DNA of 64,000 nt from Dactylellina haptotyla (GCA_031310005.1 CM062379.1:7688001-7752000); one strand, 5' to 3'; counted from the stretch's first letter, positions 11,409-24,445 are shown. Notes: generated by a model not told the origin, from the sequence alone. A program made the numbers and translations.

Positions 11409-13247
11409 ATGAGTGCAACAAACGGTACGGGGAGCCCAACAGGGTATCCTTTAGGGCTATCGTACGCCGAATATAATGGACTACTCCAGCTTGGTTTTCT
11501 CGCACAGGCACTCGGTCCTTATCACAATACGACGATGGCAGAAACTGTTGATCTTTTGCTGGCCCCAAACTCACCAGTGAATGTCACTGCCTTACTTGGC
11601 CCAGTATTGCAACAAGGAGGCATGGCATTTGGGCCAGTCATTGCCTTACAAGCCCTCAAACTGGTCTTGAAGGAAGTTCCCCACGACAACGTTAGTTTTA
11701 AAAACGTGGTAGCCTATATCATCATGACGGCTGTTTCGGTTGCGTTTGTTCTTGTACGCTTGTATAGCCGCAAGTTTGTGACAAAGAAGATCCGGCCGGA
11801 AGACTGGGCTATGATTCCCGCCGTGGTAAGTTCTTTTTGATGGATAGACTTGGCCAACGGCATACTTACCATAATGTGTTGTCTTACAGATTGTGTCTGT
11901 CCTTCTTGGAGGCTGCTTTGCGCTAGGTAGTCCCACCCTCCATTATGCCTTGGATCAAACCTAAGCTAATAGACACTAGGTTCTGATGAGCGGGTCGGCA
12001 AAGGCACCTTACATCAATGGGATCTTACATTTGACGAGTTTAAAAGATATCTTCAGGTACTTTTTTCGGTCTCTCGTCATTCCAGTTCCATAACATTGCT
12101 AACACATATCAGTGGCTTTTCGGTTGCGAGATATTTTACCCTGTCGCCTTGTTTCTTATCAGGAATTCTCTCTTGATATTCTATTGGTCTCTCGTGCCCC
12201 CTCGTTCGTCGGCAGTTCGTGCCCATCTAGTATTTCGCAACGCGGTGATTGCCTTCTTCTTCGTCAACATTGCCTGCGTTAGCGTCTCCTTAGGCACCAT
12301 TATCTTCCAATGCACACCGATAGACTACTGGAATGATCCAATATTCGCCAAGTGTATAGATAGATCTGCTAGCTTCATAGCTGGCGGTGTCCTCATCGTG
12401 GTCACAGATGTTATGGTTCTGTAAGTCTTTCAAGAATAAATCCGCCATATCTTCAAAAATCACTTTTGCTAATCGTAAATGAATAGCCTGCTTCCGATCC
12501 CTATTATCTGGAAACTCAAGCTCCCAGTTCGCTCTAGGCTCGGTGTCATTGGAATATTTTCTCTTGGGCTTTTTGCCTGCATTGCTTCCGTCAATCGTAT
12601 AATCCTTGCCAGCGAAGTCACCGGCTCCGACAATGGTGATATCACTTACACGAACGCCATCAACGGTTCCGGAACTTGGAGTCTTCTTGAAGTCAACATC
12701 GGCATAATCGCCTCGTGCGTACCCGCTATAAAGGCCCTATTTGTCAATTCTCCAGAGCGGACCGGTACCAACCGAAGTCGCACTAATCAGTCAGGTCGGT
12801 CAGGAAGATCTGGTAGATCTGGGGGAGGGACCGTTGAAAGCGGTAAAGCTGGGACAGGCAAGCGCGAGGTTATCGGCAAAGATGGAGCTGTTGAACTCAC
12901 AGTGACTACTTCTGTGACCGTCACATCAAACACGAAGACCGATATCGAAGCCACTATTATTGAAGATGACGATGGTAGGTTTGATATCCGACAATATTTC
13001 CTCTTTCGACACTAACAGACTATTTACAGACCCTCAATATACTCACTACTCTCGACCCTTTAGGGGAGAAGATAGCACTTACGGCCATGACTACGAAATA
13101 ACTTATGTCGGATCGGACAGCGATTCGAAATCACTCAAAACTAGTGAACATTCACCATCAGAATACGCGTACAGACCAGAGTCGCGATCTGACCCCAGGT
13201 GGAATCCTAGATTGGACTCAATACAGAGAGCCCCATCGTTCATCTAA
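11409..13247 (+). CDS. Rhodopsin-domain integral membrane protein (PTH11-like, no CFEM)
   Basis: Six exons join in frame: 11409-11825, 11890-11926, 11980-12056, 12113-12420, 12487-12974 and 13030-13247, giving 514 residues. Every intron is GT-AG (for example GTAAGT at 11826 and 12421). The extracellular N-terminus has several NxT/NxS sites. Seven hydrophobic segments follow, beginning with VAYIIMTAVSVAFVLVRLYS. The family signature appears as the RPEDWAM motif after helix 1 and as FQCTPIDYWN before a later helix. The tail is Ser/Gly-rich and then acidic and disordered (from about residue 380), with a run of SGRSGRSG repeats. There is no eight-cysteine CFEM domain. By family it is a plasma-membrane protein possibly involved in sensing; the ligand is unknown. 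The family name is well supported by the residues, the role is not. Confidence 0.88.
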
Positions 13248-14805
13248 CCATCTCTTTCAGCTCACGCAATTATAATAGTATTATTTACCTGTCGCCAATC
13301 CTTCCTATTCGCTATATAAGCCTTCTCGATTCACCTACTCGAAATTGTGCTGTTAGATTGATATCATTCGCCCGCTCGGTATTGCTAGAACTATTCCGTC
13401 CTTTAATATCTGCCAGGTTTTAGCGACTGTCTTTAAATCCTTTCTTGTGTCATAAGCAACTCTTTTTTTCTTATTTTTCTTACAAACCTGTCACTGCTGT
13501 GTGGCTGTTCGGAAATAGGGGTCGAATCAGGAATCCGATCATCATACTACAACTTTCCATACTTCTTTCTGTTTGCCAATACCCCATTACGTTTTCTATA
13601 AGCTTTGAGTGCTTGATTGTACGGATTTTATCCCTTATCGCTTCTTTTAGGAAGATGGCCGCCACTTTCTCTCATCGCTTCGCGTTCCATTAGCATTCGC
13701 GGTTTCTTCTATTTTAGAAATACCTTTCATCCTGCGAGGGATTTTGCGAATGCGGATAGCTTAATACAATTTTGTATATAGATTAAGATGCACCGGAAAG
13801 GTGCCAATATTATAATGGATATTACTTCGAGATGCTGTGCTAGCAAACAATGGCTTTTTTCTCAAGACTTCGGTGCTTCGCTTCCCTTACTTAAGATTTG
13901 ATGTATTGTATAGTTTCAGCCATCTGATTGGATTTGTATAATCAAGTTTATATTATATTTCCGCTGGTATCCCTTTGGCTACATATTTTAAGAGCTTCGT
14001 TTTTTCAGTTAGGCAGTCAATATTGAGAAGGTACCTGGCTGCGTAAAAGGCCTTGTCAGATGTATCTTCAAATTACCGTCGATTAAAGTGCCAAATTTTT
14101 GTTCCACGCAGGTATCCGTATCGCTGTTAAGCTTACTCTAAGTACGCAAAACACGACAGTTCAGATCTTATAATATAGAATATTCTGGTACTTTTCTAAG
14201 CAGATACGTATTACAGGCAAAAAAAAAAAGTAGAAGATGGTATCTAAATACATTTAACAAATACAAAATATTCGCTCCAGAATGAGAAAGAAGCTTTTCA
14301 AAAGTATGCAATATGCGCCCCAATCCCATCACCTAAAATAATATGCTAATTAGAGAAATGGAGGGAAATATGGAAGGATCATCCCAATTAGTAGATCGCA
14401 GTCCCCAGGTAAAAGAGTTGTTAAAAATAGTGAAGAAGGAAAGAAGAGAGAAAGAGAGAAAGAGATGTGAGATTGTAATAAAGACGTCGGCACCCTGATC
14501 TATAGTTCATTAATCCATCTAAATCCTTATAGAGAAAAGTACTAGCGATAAAGTAACCTTATATTCTCTATTCGTAGGATCCTCCTTTTCTCCTAGATCG
14601 CCTCTTACTTGGATTTTTTTCTTTATTTTATGTTTTTTATGCTCAACAACTTTCGAGTAGTTCTTCAGGTATTTATTAGTAGACATAAACATTAAGTATC
14701 GTATAGTAATAATTCGTGACGGAGTATTTATTTATTTTGGATAAAAAAGAGCGGGTAAAGTCGTAAAGTCGTAAAGTCGTAAACTAGTCGGGGTAGAGTT
14801 CCATC
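13248..14805. other. Intergenic, convergent 3' flanks
   Basis: This 1.5 kb lies between the stops of two convergent genes. It is AT-rich with short purine tracts, including an A-run at 14220-14230, a GA-rich run at 14435-14470 and three tandem copies of GTAAAGTC at 14755-14780. It should hold both 3' untranslated regions. The two overlapping opposite-strand frames near 13445-13693 have no motif and are not called. Confidence 0.5.
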
Positions 14806-15994
14806 TTAGTAGGCTGGCACCCCAGGACACCGGAATAGGTCTGTTCGTCCCCATAGACGCTCATCGTCAAATTGTCGCGTTTTATAGTCAAAATCGACGC
14901 ACTAGACAAATTGATTAGCAAAAGATAATTTGGAATTGATATAGTATATTAGAACATACTTTCATGCCGCCTGTTGGCCCAACATGCGGACAATGGGCAT
15001 CTGGTCGCACGAGAGTGAGGACAATGTGGATAGAGCGGCAGACGACCGAGTCACTCCATATATCCGTATAGCTACCGAATGGCTTTGCGGACAGAACTTC
15101 TATGCAGTGATCTATGCTATCATATTGGCTATTCACGCCAACGCACCTTAAAGCTTGAGCATTGCAGGTCGTTGCTATAAGCTCGGCTTGTGCGGCAGGA
15201 TCAGTGTAGTCCGTCGATGTAAGTTCTTCGATGAAGTGGTCAACTTCAATGAGAGCGAGGTCGTAGTTAATTACTTCTCCCTTGGTGTTAAACCTCCAAA
15301 ACCCCGTTTGTTTGAGTATCGTGACCAACTTGCCGTTGTCTGGGCTAGTTTCATTGACTACTGATGCGTAGAGATAAACTGTGCTGGAAGCAATTTCAGG
15401 ACACTCGGAAGAAAATTGCGCCAGTTCAAATCGAGTGAAAGCAGCAGAGTTTTTATTCGAGATGGGGAGCGGAGGCAACGCAAAGAAGTATTCTATCGAA
15501 TCTTCAAAATCGGTGAAGTTGCCGACAGGTGATATCCTGCCACTGGCATGGTCCGCGAACAAGCCATCCGGAACAGCGGAACCACCAAATGCGATTATGG
15601 GCACCTGATTAGGGAATATTGTCAAGTTATAAATATGCTTTATGGTGTTGAAATTGCGATCCCGGTAGGGATTCCCCGGTGGCGTGGATGTGGGTTCTGA
15701 GGTTGAGGTCGAAGTTGAGGATTCGATTTCTGTTGACGACGATACAATTGAAGTCGTCAAAGTTGTATCGGATGGAGATGACGATGTTGAACAGCTCGTT
15801 ACAGTTGTCGTGCTCGTGACAGGAGGTAGCTCAGATGTTGTGCAAGGTTTAGTCGCTGCGCAAGCAGAGTTTGCGCAGGAGGTGATCGTCACTACCTCCC
15901 ATACCGTGCTGAGCGCAACAGGTGCTGAGGCCGCCTGTTGGCAGAAAGCTAGGAAGGCGAGAGCCTGTGTGATGCAGGAGAGCTTGTTCAACAT
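14806..15994 (-). CDS. Secreted Ser/Thr-rich protein of unknown function
   Basis: Exon 1 is 15994-14960 and exon 2 is 14901-14806, giving 376 residues. The donor is GTATGT (14959) directly after the HCPHVGPTGG motif, and the acceptor is TAG. The N-terminus is a clear signal peptide (MLNKLSCITQALAFLAFCQQ, cleavage probably after ASA). A Cys/Ser/Thr-rich, probably O-glycosylated linker follows (about residues 35-105). A globular domain of about 250 residues then has conserved-looking cysteines and N-glycosylation sites. Exon 2 is open in two frames: phase 0, forced by the donor, gives a tail with KCVDFDYK, while another frame ends at 14784. I chose the phase that the splice site dictates. I recognise the general type (fungal secreted protein with a C-terminal HCPHVGPTGG motif) but no enzyme class. 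Confidence 0.72.
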
Positions 15995-18530
15995 CTTGAA
16001 AACCTGTGATTTTTAGCGACGCGAATGGCTCAGCACGCTTGAAGCTCAGCTGCGGAACGGTAGTTATTTCGGGCGGAGGATTGGAATTGGGCTTTCAGCA
16101 CATAGGTGAGCAGTTGCTTATCGATATGCGATGCAAATCTCGAGCTGTAATCTTGGAACGGGGGACGCTTTTAAGATGAGAGCAGAAAATATTTCTGCGA
16201 GAGGTATGATGTACCAGAGGTAATCTAAAGTGGGTTAAGGAACAAAAGAAATCGTGAATGCGCCCGCGAACGAGAGTCAGCAGGATGACAAAAGAAATTC
16301 GTAGAAACAAAACAATGAGGGATGCGATGTACCAATCGATCGCAGAGCTGTACCCCTCAATTCCGTGTTTTGTTCTCGTGGAGGATGAAGATGGCTTCCC
16401 AGCTTGCCATGTGGCACGTTAGACTGCTGGCGGCAGCTCGATTATAAGGAAATGGGTGAGAAGCGGCCTGAGAAGAAAATTCTATGCCAGCGCATCATGG
16501 TGTTCAAGTTTCTGTGGAGTTGGGACACCCTCTTCCCATCGAGAAAACAACCGGGCCCAGCAACCCTGGTTCTCGATCGCAGCTTTTTTTTTTTTTTTTT
16601 GGTAACAACCTCTTATTGATTTCGTTTCTGGTGGGTTTTGCAGGGGTCGCTTTTTGGCTCTAGCAATGCAAGCCAGTTCACAAGGTGATGAGATGTCCTT
16701 CAACAGTACGTCAACGCTACCAGGAAGGGCATAGTAGCATGCAGGGAACCCAAAAGAGGTGCCTCACACCAGCGCAGGTCCCACGAGCCCGGAATCCAAG
16801 AGGCCGAGCCATCGAATCACGATGCATTCGACGCTCTCGCTTTTTCTTAGTCACAGAAGGAAGCGTGTTGTCAGAGGAGGTCTGGGCCATTGGATCAAGC
16901 GCCCTCAGATAGATGAAAGTATCGGTCAAGGGCTCCCCAATGACGAAAAATCTGCTTTTTTTTGATAATCGTGAGATGCGCGTCATTTGTGGATTATCAC
17001 TTTTTCAACCGGTTCTTTCCAATGGCGGGCCATGCAAAGCATTGCAGGACGCGACGAAAGCTCAGGTGGGGACCTTCATGCATGGGTGTTCCCAGGCGTG
17101 ATACATTTCTGAAGGCTTTCCAACCGACTAGACAGAAAAATGGGAAAAAGGAGGGCTGAGGAGCTCAAGCTCTTGGTCCACCCATTCTCTAATCACCCAG
17201 CATCCCCAAGGAGTCTTGCTGCCAAGACACTTATGCGACGCGAAGGATTGCTGTGAATGGTCCCGACTGAGACCGACAATGTATCATCGTGATGATATGA
17301 TGTGATAATAAATTTGTGGTAGGCAAAGTCGCGAGCAAGCTCTTTTACTAAGAAGGTTTTAAATAAATGTAGTTAATAATAGCAGAAGGGCAAGCGTCAA
17401 GGGATATGAGCAATTTCGATATTTGTTGTTCAAAAACGCGAGGGCTGAGTTTGGGATACCTGCCATTCCTTTGGGTGTGGCATGTTGATATAGCTCAATT
17501 CGTTAATGCGCAGGACTGGCCCTGGTTTGGCAAACCTTCCCTGTGTCTTGTAATCTTGGTGTAGTTTGGGTGTTCTTGGTCGCATAATGCCGAATGAGAT
17601 ATCCACAACACTGTGCTGGGCATTAAACTATCACACAGTCAACACAGTTTCATACAAATGTTGGTGTTAGGATGCGCGATGGTTTCATCCCAAACACAAA
17701 CTACCTTTAACGACGGAGGCTCGTTTCTGTGACAATTAGAAAACAAAGTACATCACAGTATAACATGTACTCACTAAGACGGTGTTTGTATTTCCATTTT
17801 AAGAACCGCTTTCCCAAGTTGCTCTCGAGTTCTTGTTGGTCTCAGGTAGTTTGTAGCTTTCGCGTCGCAAATATTACCACACAAGTACATGTACATGCAT
17901 ATACATGAATAACTTGTAATTAATAAAGGTCACGTGGGTCTTTGATTGCAAACGAAGCCATCGTAAATCGTACACCTCACAATCATACCCAATTAATCTG
18001 CCCGTTTTCTTGTTTAATTAGCATTAGTATATAATGTATCTCTGAGCTCTGTCGTTAACATCGAGGCTCGGACTTGCCCCCCCAACGATCTGCATCTGAA
18101 TGTGTTGATCGGTGGCGTCGCCTAGTCGGCCTAGATTTTGCGTGAAGGAACACCGTCGGGAATGCAATACCCCGGGCCGGCAAATCAATTACTTCATGTG
18201 GTCGGTTTGGCTATCCATGACTTAATTAGCTTAATATTCCATAGTTTAAACGCCTTCAATATCGTTACTATCTGCTGAAGTAAGCTGCATCGATTTTTTC
18301 TTGATATCGACCCATCGAAACCATATAGAATGCAAATGGCAGTGGTGGGAGAAAGTAGAGTGCTTGAGCAACTATATATTCTGATGGCACCCAGATAGTT
18401 AACGCTCATAAATTAAGATCTATTCTATAAGGAAACCTTTTACCCCACACCTATAAGCAATAGATTGAAGACTGCTCAGGAAGTTCGTTTCTCAACGGTA
18501 TAAGACGAGCATAAATTTAGGCTAAGAGCC
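15995..18530. other. Intergenic, 2.5 kb without a supported gene
   Basis: This stretch separates two divergent genes. Frames at 16404-17159 overlap on both strands and lack motifs. A T-run of about 18 bases sits at 16584-16601. A short palindromic GTACATGTACATG motif lies near 17885-17898. From about 17940 the sequence becomes AT-rich toward the start of the membrane protein gene. No tRNA or other RNA gene was recognised. Confidence 0.5.
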
Positions 18531-19667
18531 ATGGAATCAAAATTATGGTGTCTCTCTCTATCCAAAGTTTCCAAAAAAACTCCAGAGCCTGAGAGCAGCT
18601 CTTCTCGCGATCATCTCTCAACAAATCCTCCTAATTACAGCGCTCACCCACCATACCTCCCCATAAATTTGGAAGAAAACAAGAAAACAGTTGCAATTAC
18701 AATAACCATTCTGATTACATCTAACTTTATTCTCCCGTCCGTGATGTGGTTCATCTTGAAATATGGTGCAAAAGCTGAGGAGGTTATAGGTAAGCACTCA
18801 GAATGGTAGAAATTAAGTTATGGAAGAGTTGAGTACTTAGAAGACTAAAATTGCGAATTAGTATACTCTGTCCCTGCGGCTATATTTGGCGCTGCGACAA
18901 TCCCTGGTTTAATCAAGCGCTGGTACCGTAGCTTTCAGAAAGATGATAACTATCGGCCGCTTCATGCTGGCCGTTACGAGGTAACCAGCTCCTGATATCT
19001 CTTAAATAAATATTCCTACGCACTCTAACTTGAAGCTAGATGGATTTCTTCATGATTAACTTCTTGATCGACTTCGTAATTATAACGCTCATGATATCTC
19101 TAGGTATAGCATTTGAGGCTTACAAGTTAGTGAGTTTGCCTTTACCTTTTCTACTCTGTGCTGTGGCTCCCCAAGTTCTAGTTACCTGGTTTCTTGAAAG
19201 CTTCACAAATGTACGATATCCTATAAAGATCTCAAGTATGGATTGTGAAAAGAAAATGAGGAATGGCATTTACACAATAGTCGAAGATGTAATGGCAGTG
19301 GATTGCGGGTGTGGGAAACAGTACCGGCAGGCTCTTGACGACAGGTGGATGGTAAGCAGCGAGCTACGATCAATTTTCGCTTCACTAGCAGTTTTGTGGG
19401 GCATTTTTGGTACCGCAGTTGGTGTTGCTTGTGTGATCACAATATCTCTCGTGGATAGTAGAGTGGTCGAATGGGCCGTAGGTAAGTAACCTGCAGAAGA
19501 GATGCGTTTCTACGAAAATTGCCCAGTTAACCTGTTACTAAGGGTGGGGGATACCCCCAAGTTTTGGGGCGATTATGGCCTTGATAACTACAGCGATTGT
19601 GAGAGCAGGACTCAAAAGGGAACAGGAACAATGGAGAGCTAGATATATGAGTGGCTTAGCAGTCTGA
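18531..19667 (+). CDS. Multi-pass membrane protein of unknown function
   Basis: Four exons join in frame: 18531-18789, 18862-18980, 19040-19481 and 19543-19667, giving 314 residues. Donors are GTAAGC, GTAACC and GTAAGT. The short cytosolic head is Ser/Pro-rich. Predicted membrane segments include VAITITILITSNFILPSVMW, FLIDFVIITLMISLG, LPFLLCAVAPQVLVTWFL and LAVLWGIFGTAVGVACVI, and the last exon supplies a further helix after a GWGIPPSFGA motif. A cytosolic loop between helices contains a CGCGKQYRQALDDRWM segment. Helices flanked by a W-G-x-P-P motif near the end recall an uncharacterised fungal membrane family; I cannot name a function. The exon phases match at each junction, which supports the model despite the lack of a named domain. 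Confidence 0.72.
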
Positions 19668-21861
19668 GGTTTGAAAATGATAGCGAGTATACGACTCTTC
19701 TTTATAAATATGAGGTTTTGGTGCAAATAGCCTAGCCTACATCTACTTCTTTTTCGTTCGGGGCTAAACCGTGAAGTATTCTTGGGACGAATGTGATAAA
19801 TTATGTCGTGTCGTCATTACAACTAATTATATGTATGTTAAAGAGGCAAAAGTATTGTACTCGACCTCCAAAATTTCTACAAAAGTTTCGGGAATTCAAA
19901 CTCGTTGCTATGATAATCATGATATTCCTCTCCTTGACTAACCCCATGTCTAGTCTGAGTCAGTTTTACTTGCAACATTGCGATCTCTGTGGTGTTTGGA
20001 GCGCAAAACTAGAGTATAATACTAAGTTACCATGAGCTTAGTTCCGATTTTAAGGCTAAGCAAAAGGACGGTTGGGTCGTCTATCGATTTTAGATTTTAG
20101 TTTTCGAAATTTTGGGGGAAGGAAGTTTTGCGCTTATACTTGTCTACTTTTCAGTGTAGCTATTTCCCACTTTGATCTAGTTTTAAACATCATGAGACTG
20201 GCACAACCTAACCGAGAATGACGCGACGTAATATTTCGGTATGAAAACTTGAACGACCCGGAAATGTCAGCGTGATATAACAAATTTATGTGTCTCTTCT
20301 AATTTTCTGGCTTACCCAAATGTAATAGAGGTGAACCGATTTTCTATGATTAACTCGAAAGTTCTTAGGAACTTATCTTTCTTAGTCTGGGGTCTCTTTA
20401 CATATTTTTGCAAAGAGGGAAGCTCCTTTGATTAATTGAACGAAACCAAACAGTGTACCAAAATGTTTATATTTTCAAAATTCTTAGAGTTTTTGATCAA
20501 TGAGAGATATCGCGAACGGTTTGGTCTTAGATTTGAAAGGGGTATTCGGGTTGGTCTTGTTGGATGTTAAGCAGCGTGCAGCAAGAAGCGGTGGCTTCAG
20601 CTGCCTCGGCTAGAGTGGTCAGCAATGTCTGGGCAATGTATTCTTCGAGCATCTCTACATATATTGCATTCACAGTTTAGATAACCGCGCACCTTATAAT
20701 TCGTATAGTATACATATTCAAGGATTTAACCAGCTATTTCTATTCCTAGGTATAATAGGCTTACATGTTAGAGACCATATAGATTCAGGCGATCTGGTTA
20801 TTTGTTTTTGACTTCGGGTGCTAGCTAGGAGGAGAATTATTTTGCAACTTCCGAGGTATCATTTGAGATGGGTATTTCCACAAATTTGTTATCTACGGGT
20901 GGCTCGAACGTTTGCTGATTGCGTATTCGGACACAATCGGAGTACATATATTCTACAAAAACTTCCTCGTATTCGGAACCCAGGTATGCTTGCGGAAAGT
21001 GTCAAAATATAAGATGATGATAGAGTTATTGCTTAAAGCCTAATAGGAAGGCTGAGGATACGGTCGCTGCCTCAGTGCATGGATTACAGAGCTGTGTAAA
21101 CATATAAGCTTGTTACGAGATACGTTGGCGAGGTCATTGCAACTTCTATGATGCGAGCTAGGAAAGGTGTTTTGCACACAAAACAAAATACGTCCAATCA
21201 CAACAATGAAGGATGCCATGCAATTTGGATCTCGTGAGCATTAAAGCGTCTTGAACTGTAAGGATGTTTTCTACTTCGAATATTGTTTTTCCACCTTCCG
21301 CTTCGGCTCTAGCTTCTGATGGTGTGAGTATTGCTCGAACAGATTCTGCTTCCGATCTAGGAAGTCTATTTCCATTGAGATTAGGGATTATCTTTTCAGG
21401 CACAGAAATTGTTGATCTCATTAGCCGCAGAAGGTCAATAATTCGCTCGTCGATGCCACGTGCTCAGGCAATGTCCTGCTGGATTCATGGATTTAAGCTT
21501 AAAAGGCCAACCGAGTATCTGCCTAGAAGTCGGCAGCGGGTGTTAGCTACCGTGTAATAATTTGGAAAATTAGGCGTATGTACCCCGCAAAACAGTCGGG
21601 TAAACTAGGCTAGTATAACGCACAATCTCCACAGCTAGTCTAACCGAGGATAGAATCCGAATATAGACGGTAGGGCAAGAATATATCGTCATAAAATCAA
21701 GTAAAAGGAGCAAATGGCCGGTATCCAGAGGCTATAAATACAATAGGGGCGGCCGAGGTGGACGAAACCGGTTTTCTTGTGATATCTCAATCAAACCGAA
21801 ACTCTAAGTTTTTCACAATATATATTGTCTTACATAATTGCTAAAAGGTTCATCCGTTATA
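19668..21861. other. Intergenic, 2.2 kb, no gene supported
   Basis: AT-leaning sequence with scattered short frames but no motif and no consistent splice pattern. The small frames around 19793-20035, 20818-21012 and 21264-21557 are isolated or antisense pairs. The last 100 bases upstream of 21862 carry a TATAAATA-like box at about 21732-21739, a plausible core promoter for the secreted protein gene that follows. Confidence 0.45.
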
Positions 21862-22809
21862 ATGCGTTCCGTTCTTTGTCTCGCACCTTTTGCAGCCGTG
21901 GCCGCCGCTCTTGTTGCAGCGCCTCGCCCCCTTGACGCCCAGGGCAGATCCGCGGATGTCTACATCGTGAACGACTGGAGCAAGTCGCTCACGGTTACAA
22001 CCAGCGATAATAAGTTCATGTCCAAAGGTCTCCAGAGTCCAATCAAAGTCCCAGCTAGCTCGAAAGCATCAAAATATTCAATCGAGTCATCTGATCAAGG
22101 CGGTTTCAAGCTTAGCTTGAAAGCCGATGGTTCCAAAGAGAGCAAGGCAACAATCGATCTTGGTGCCAAAACTGCCTACTCGTTCGACTCGGGCAACCCT
22201 ACTACCCAAGCTGGTCTTCTACTTGCCCCTGTCAAGCCACAAGATACGGGGCGCGACTTCGACTTTTACGTATTTAGCGGGCAAGGAGATTCCACTTCGA
22301 CTATCAATAGCCTCATCGATTCGAAGCTAAAGCCTGCTTTGGCTGGTATCAAGGACAAGCCGGTCAAACTCAGTGCAGAAGGTGTCGAAGTCACCATTAA
22401 AGAAGTTGCCAACCCCATTGTCAAGAGCAGCTATGCAACACTTGAGTGGAGTGGTTTTAATGTTAAAGTCAACGCGATCATTGACATGAGTGCTGAGGTT
22501 AAATTGACTGCTACTTTCAAGGGAAAAACGCAAGATGCTACAGTGAAAGTTTCTGGTCTTTCAATGCTCTTGACAGCTGCTGGAAGTGTTACCAATCTAT
22601 CGTCGATTACTGTTAGTCGCTTGCAGGCTTCTCTTGACCAGCTTACCTCAGATGCGGATATCCTTGTTGATATCTTGCAGGCCGTCTATCCCGAAATTGG
22701 ACAGGTCGTAAAGAATACTTTCAAATTAGCTTCTGTAGCCAACACCTCGGAGAACGCCAAGATCATTGTCTTAGTTAACAATGCCATCAAGAAATTTGCC
22801 TCTGGTTAG
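21862..22809 (+). CDS. Secreted protein of unknown function
   Basis: A single exon encodes 315 residues. I start at the ATG at 21862 because it begins the signal peptide directly (MRSVLCLAPFAAVAAALVAA); upstream in-frame codons lack an ATG. The mature protein looks beta-rich with alternating polar and hydrophobic strands, starting with VYIVNDWSKSLTVTT. It contains no cysteine in the mature part, is Lys/Ser-rich, and ends with two predicted amphipathic helices (about residues 260-313). It has no GPI signal and no catalytic motif that I recognise. A TATA-like box lies about 125 bases upstream. It may be a secreted, possibly surface-interacting protein; that is inference from the signal peptide only. 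Confidence 0.8.
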   Translation: MRSVLCLAPFAAVAAALVAAPRPLDAQGRSADVYIVNDWSKSLTVTTSDNKFMSKGLQSPIKVPASSKASKYSIESSDQGGFKLSLKADGSKESKATIDLGAKTAYSFDSGNPTTQAGLLLAPVKPQDTGRDFDFYVFSGQGDSTSTINSLIDSKLKPALAGIKDKPVKLSAEGVEVTIKEVANPIVKSSYATLEWSGFNVKVNAIIDMSAEVKLTATFKGKTQDATVKVSGLSMLLTAAGSVTNLSSITVSRLQASLDQLTSDADILVDILQAVYPEIGQVVKNTFKLASVANTSENAKIIVLVNNAIKKFASG

Positions 22810-23336
22810 AGTTTACAGTTCAGTGAAGCGGGCATGATCTGGGGGCTGGGAATCGTTGCGTTTGTGGAAGCCTTAAGGACCCGATAAGATGTACGATTTG
22901 GGTACTGTATCGATACACTTGACTGTTCTGAAGAGCAGTACCTGTAGTATGATATGTATTATACATGTATAAACGAATTTGCGAAATATTTGAACTTCGA
23001 TTTTGAAAAAATTGCAAAAAAATCGTATTTACCAGAAATGATCTCACTGTAAAACGCTCATATGATTAATGTTCAAGGTATTGGTAACTATTTTTAAATA
23101 CTATCACATAAATGTATATCAATCATAGCTACGAAGCATCTACTATCACTTGATTCGCGCTGGCTACCTGCTAATATCGTCTAATATATATAAATAATAC
23201 GACGAATACTAGAAAATTTGCTTTAAGTAGATATTAGAATTTGAAGCTAAGCTAATTAGAAAATCGCTAAGAATCATATACAAGGTTGCTTCGAAATTCT
23301 AATTACAAACACAAAGATACTAGCTCTACCAGCATG
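22810..23336. other. Intergenic, convergent 3' flanks
   Basis: About 530 bases of AT-rich sequence lie between the stops of the secreted protein gene (+) and the GLEYA gene (-). I see only probable 3' untranslated sequence. Confidence 0.5.
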
Positions 23337-24445
23337 TTAGCTCTCGCTTCCAAAGGACTCTGAATATATGGTGGACGGATCATCGCAGGAACGAGAAATA
23401 AGGTATGGCGAGGACGCCCCGTATGTAACATAGCTAAGACTAGGATCTGTAGCGTCGAAGATTTGGAACGTGTATTTGCCAGGGCCTCCACGATTAGCGT
23501 ACATCACCCTAATGGGGAAATATTGTCCGGCAGTTAAGCTAAATGTCTTTTGACCAGGTACTGGCGAACTACTAAACGTGGTAATGCCGTCGCTATTACC
23601 TCTTATCCACCCTGTTCGCGCAGTTGTGCCCGCCCAGAACAGAGCGATATCATCCGCATCGGTGACTAGTAGCGTATAATCTGCGGTCTTTGGCGCGTAG
23701 AAGTAGCCGCGATAGTTAAGTGTGTATACATCTGCTGTTGCCGGTGTAAGTCCATGCGGGTTAGCGACTTCGGCCCCAGTGCCAAGACCCATCGAATCCG
23801 CAGTCGAGTTTCCGTAAGGTTGTGGATTTGTTTTGAAGGATTCAGGTATAAAGCTCGGGTAACCATCACTAAATTCAGTGTACGGGTTATTGTAGATGGC
23901 GACTTCGAGACCAGCGTTTCCACAAGATATGTCTGGGGTGGGCGCGATTGTGGGTTCCACCCAGACCGTTTCAGTGGGCACGCGTATGTAAGTCGTTCCT
24001 GTCGCTGTTACACCAATGCATTCACATGCTGATGAATAGGATGCTGAGTTGGCGCAAGCGGCGGCATAATTTGGCACGACTCTGCCAGGGGACGGAGGAT
24101 CCGTCGGCTTAGGTGCTGTTGAAGGAGGTGTCCCAGTACGTGTAACCGTACTAAAAACGGTTAGGACTTTATCAACCGAATAGGAAAAGTTTCTTACTCT
24201 GCGCCAACGGTAATTGAAGTCCATAAAAAGGACCTGCAGTCATCGACAGTAGCTTGGGAAGGAAATGGTGAAGGTCCTGCCAGCCCTAATTTGTAGAGAT
24301 TCTGTGAGCGGTAAATACTATTATTTAGCAGATGTTAAGTGAACTTACTTGCCACGCAGTTGTCTTGAATGCACTTGCATGTACACTGGGCAACTATGCG
24401 GCCTGCGCCTGCGAGAATCAATAACAAGCTTGCAGCGAAGAGCAT
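23337..24445 (-). CDS. GLEYA/PA14-type secreted adhesin-like protein
   Basis: Three exons join in frame: 24445-24349, 24285-24198 and 24150-23337, giving 332 residues. Donors are GTAAGT (24348) and GTAAGA (24197), and both acceptors are TAG. Exon 1 gives a signal peptide followed by a CTCKCIQDNC cysteine cluster. Exon 2 gives an ATVDDC motif and exon 3 a SACECIGVT motif, a cysteine layout common upstream of fungal GLEYA domains. The GLEYA domain spans about residues 135-315: YRGYFYAPKTADYTLLVTDA, then DIALFWAGTTA, then FPIRVMYANRGGPG. There is no GPI signal. By family it binds carbohydrate or surfaces at the cell wall. The name-giving motif itself is diverged, so ligand specificity cannot be guessed. 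Confidence 0.86.

Noticed and set aside
16404-17159. Chain of short frames in a 2.5 kb gap
   Set aside because: Overlapping in opposite directions without motifs; includes a T homopolymer that would encode only poly-Phe or Lys.
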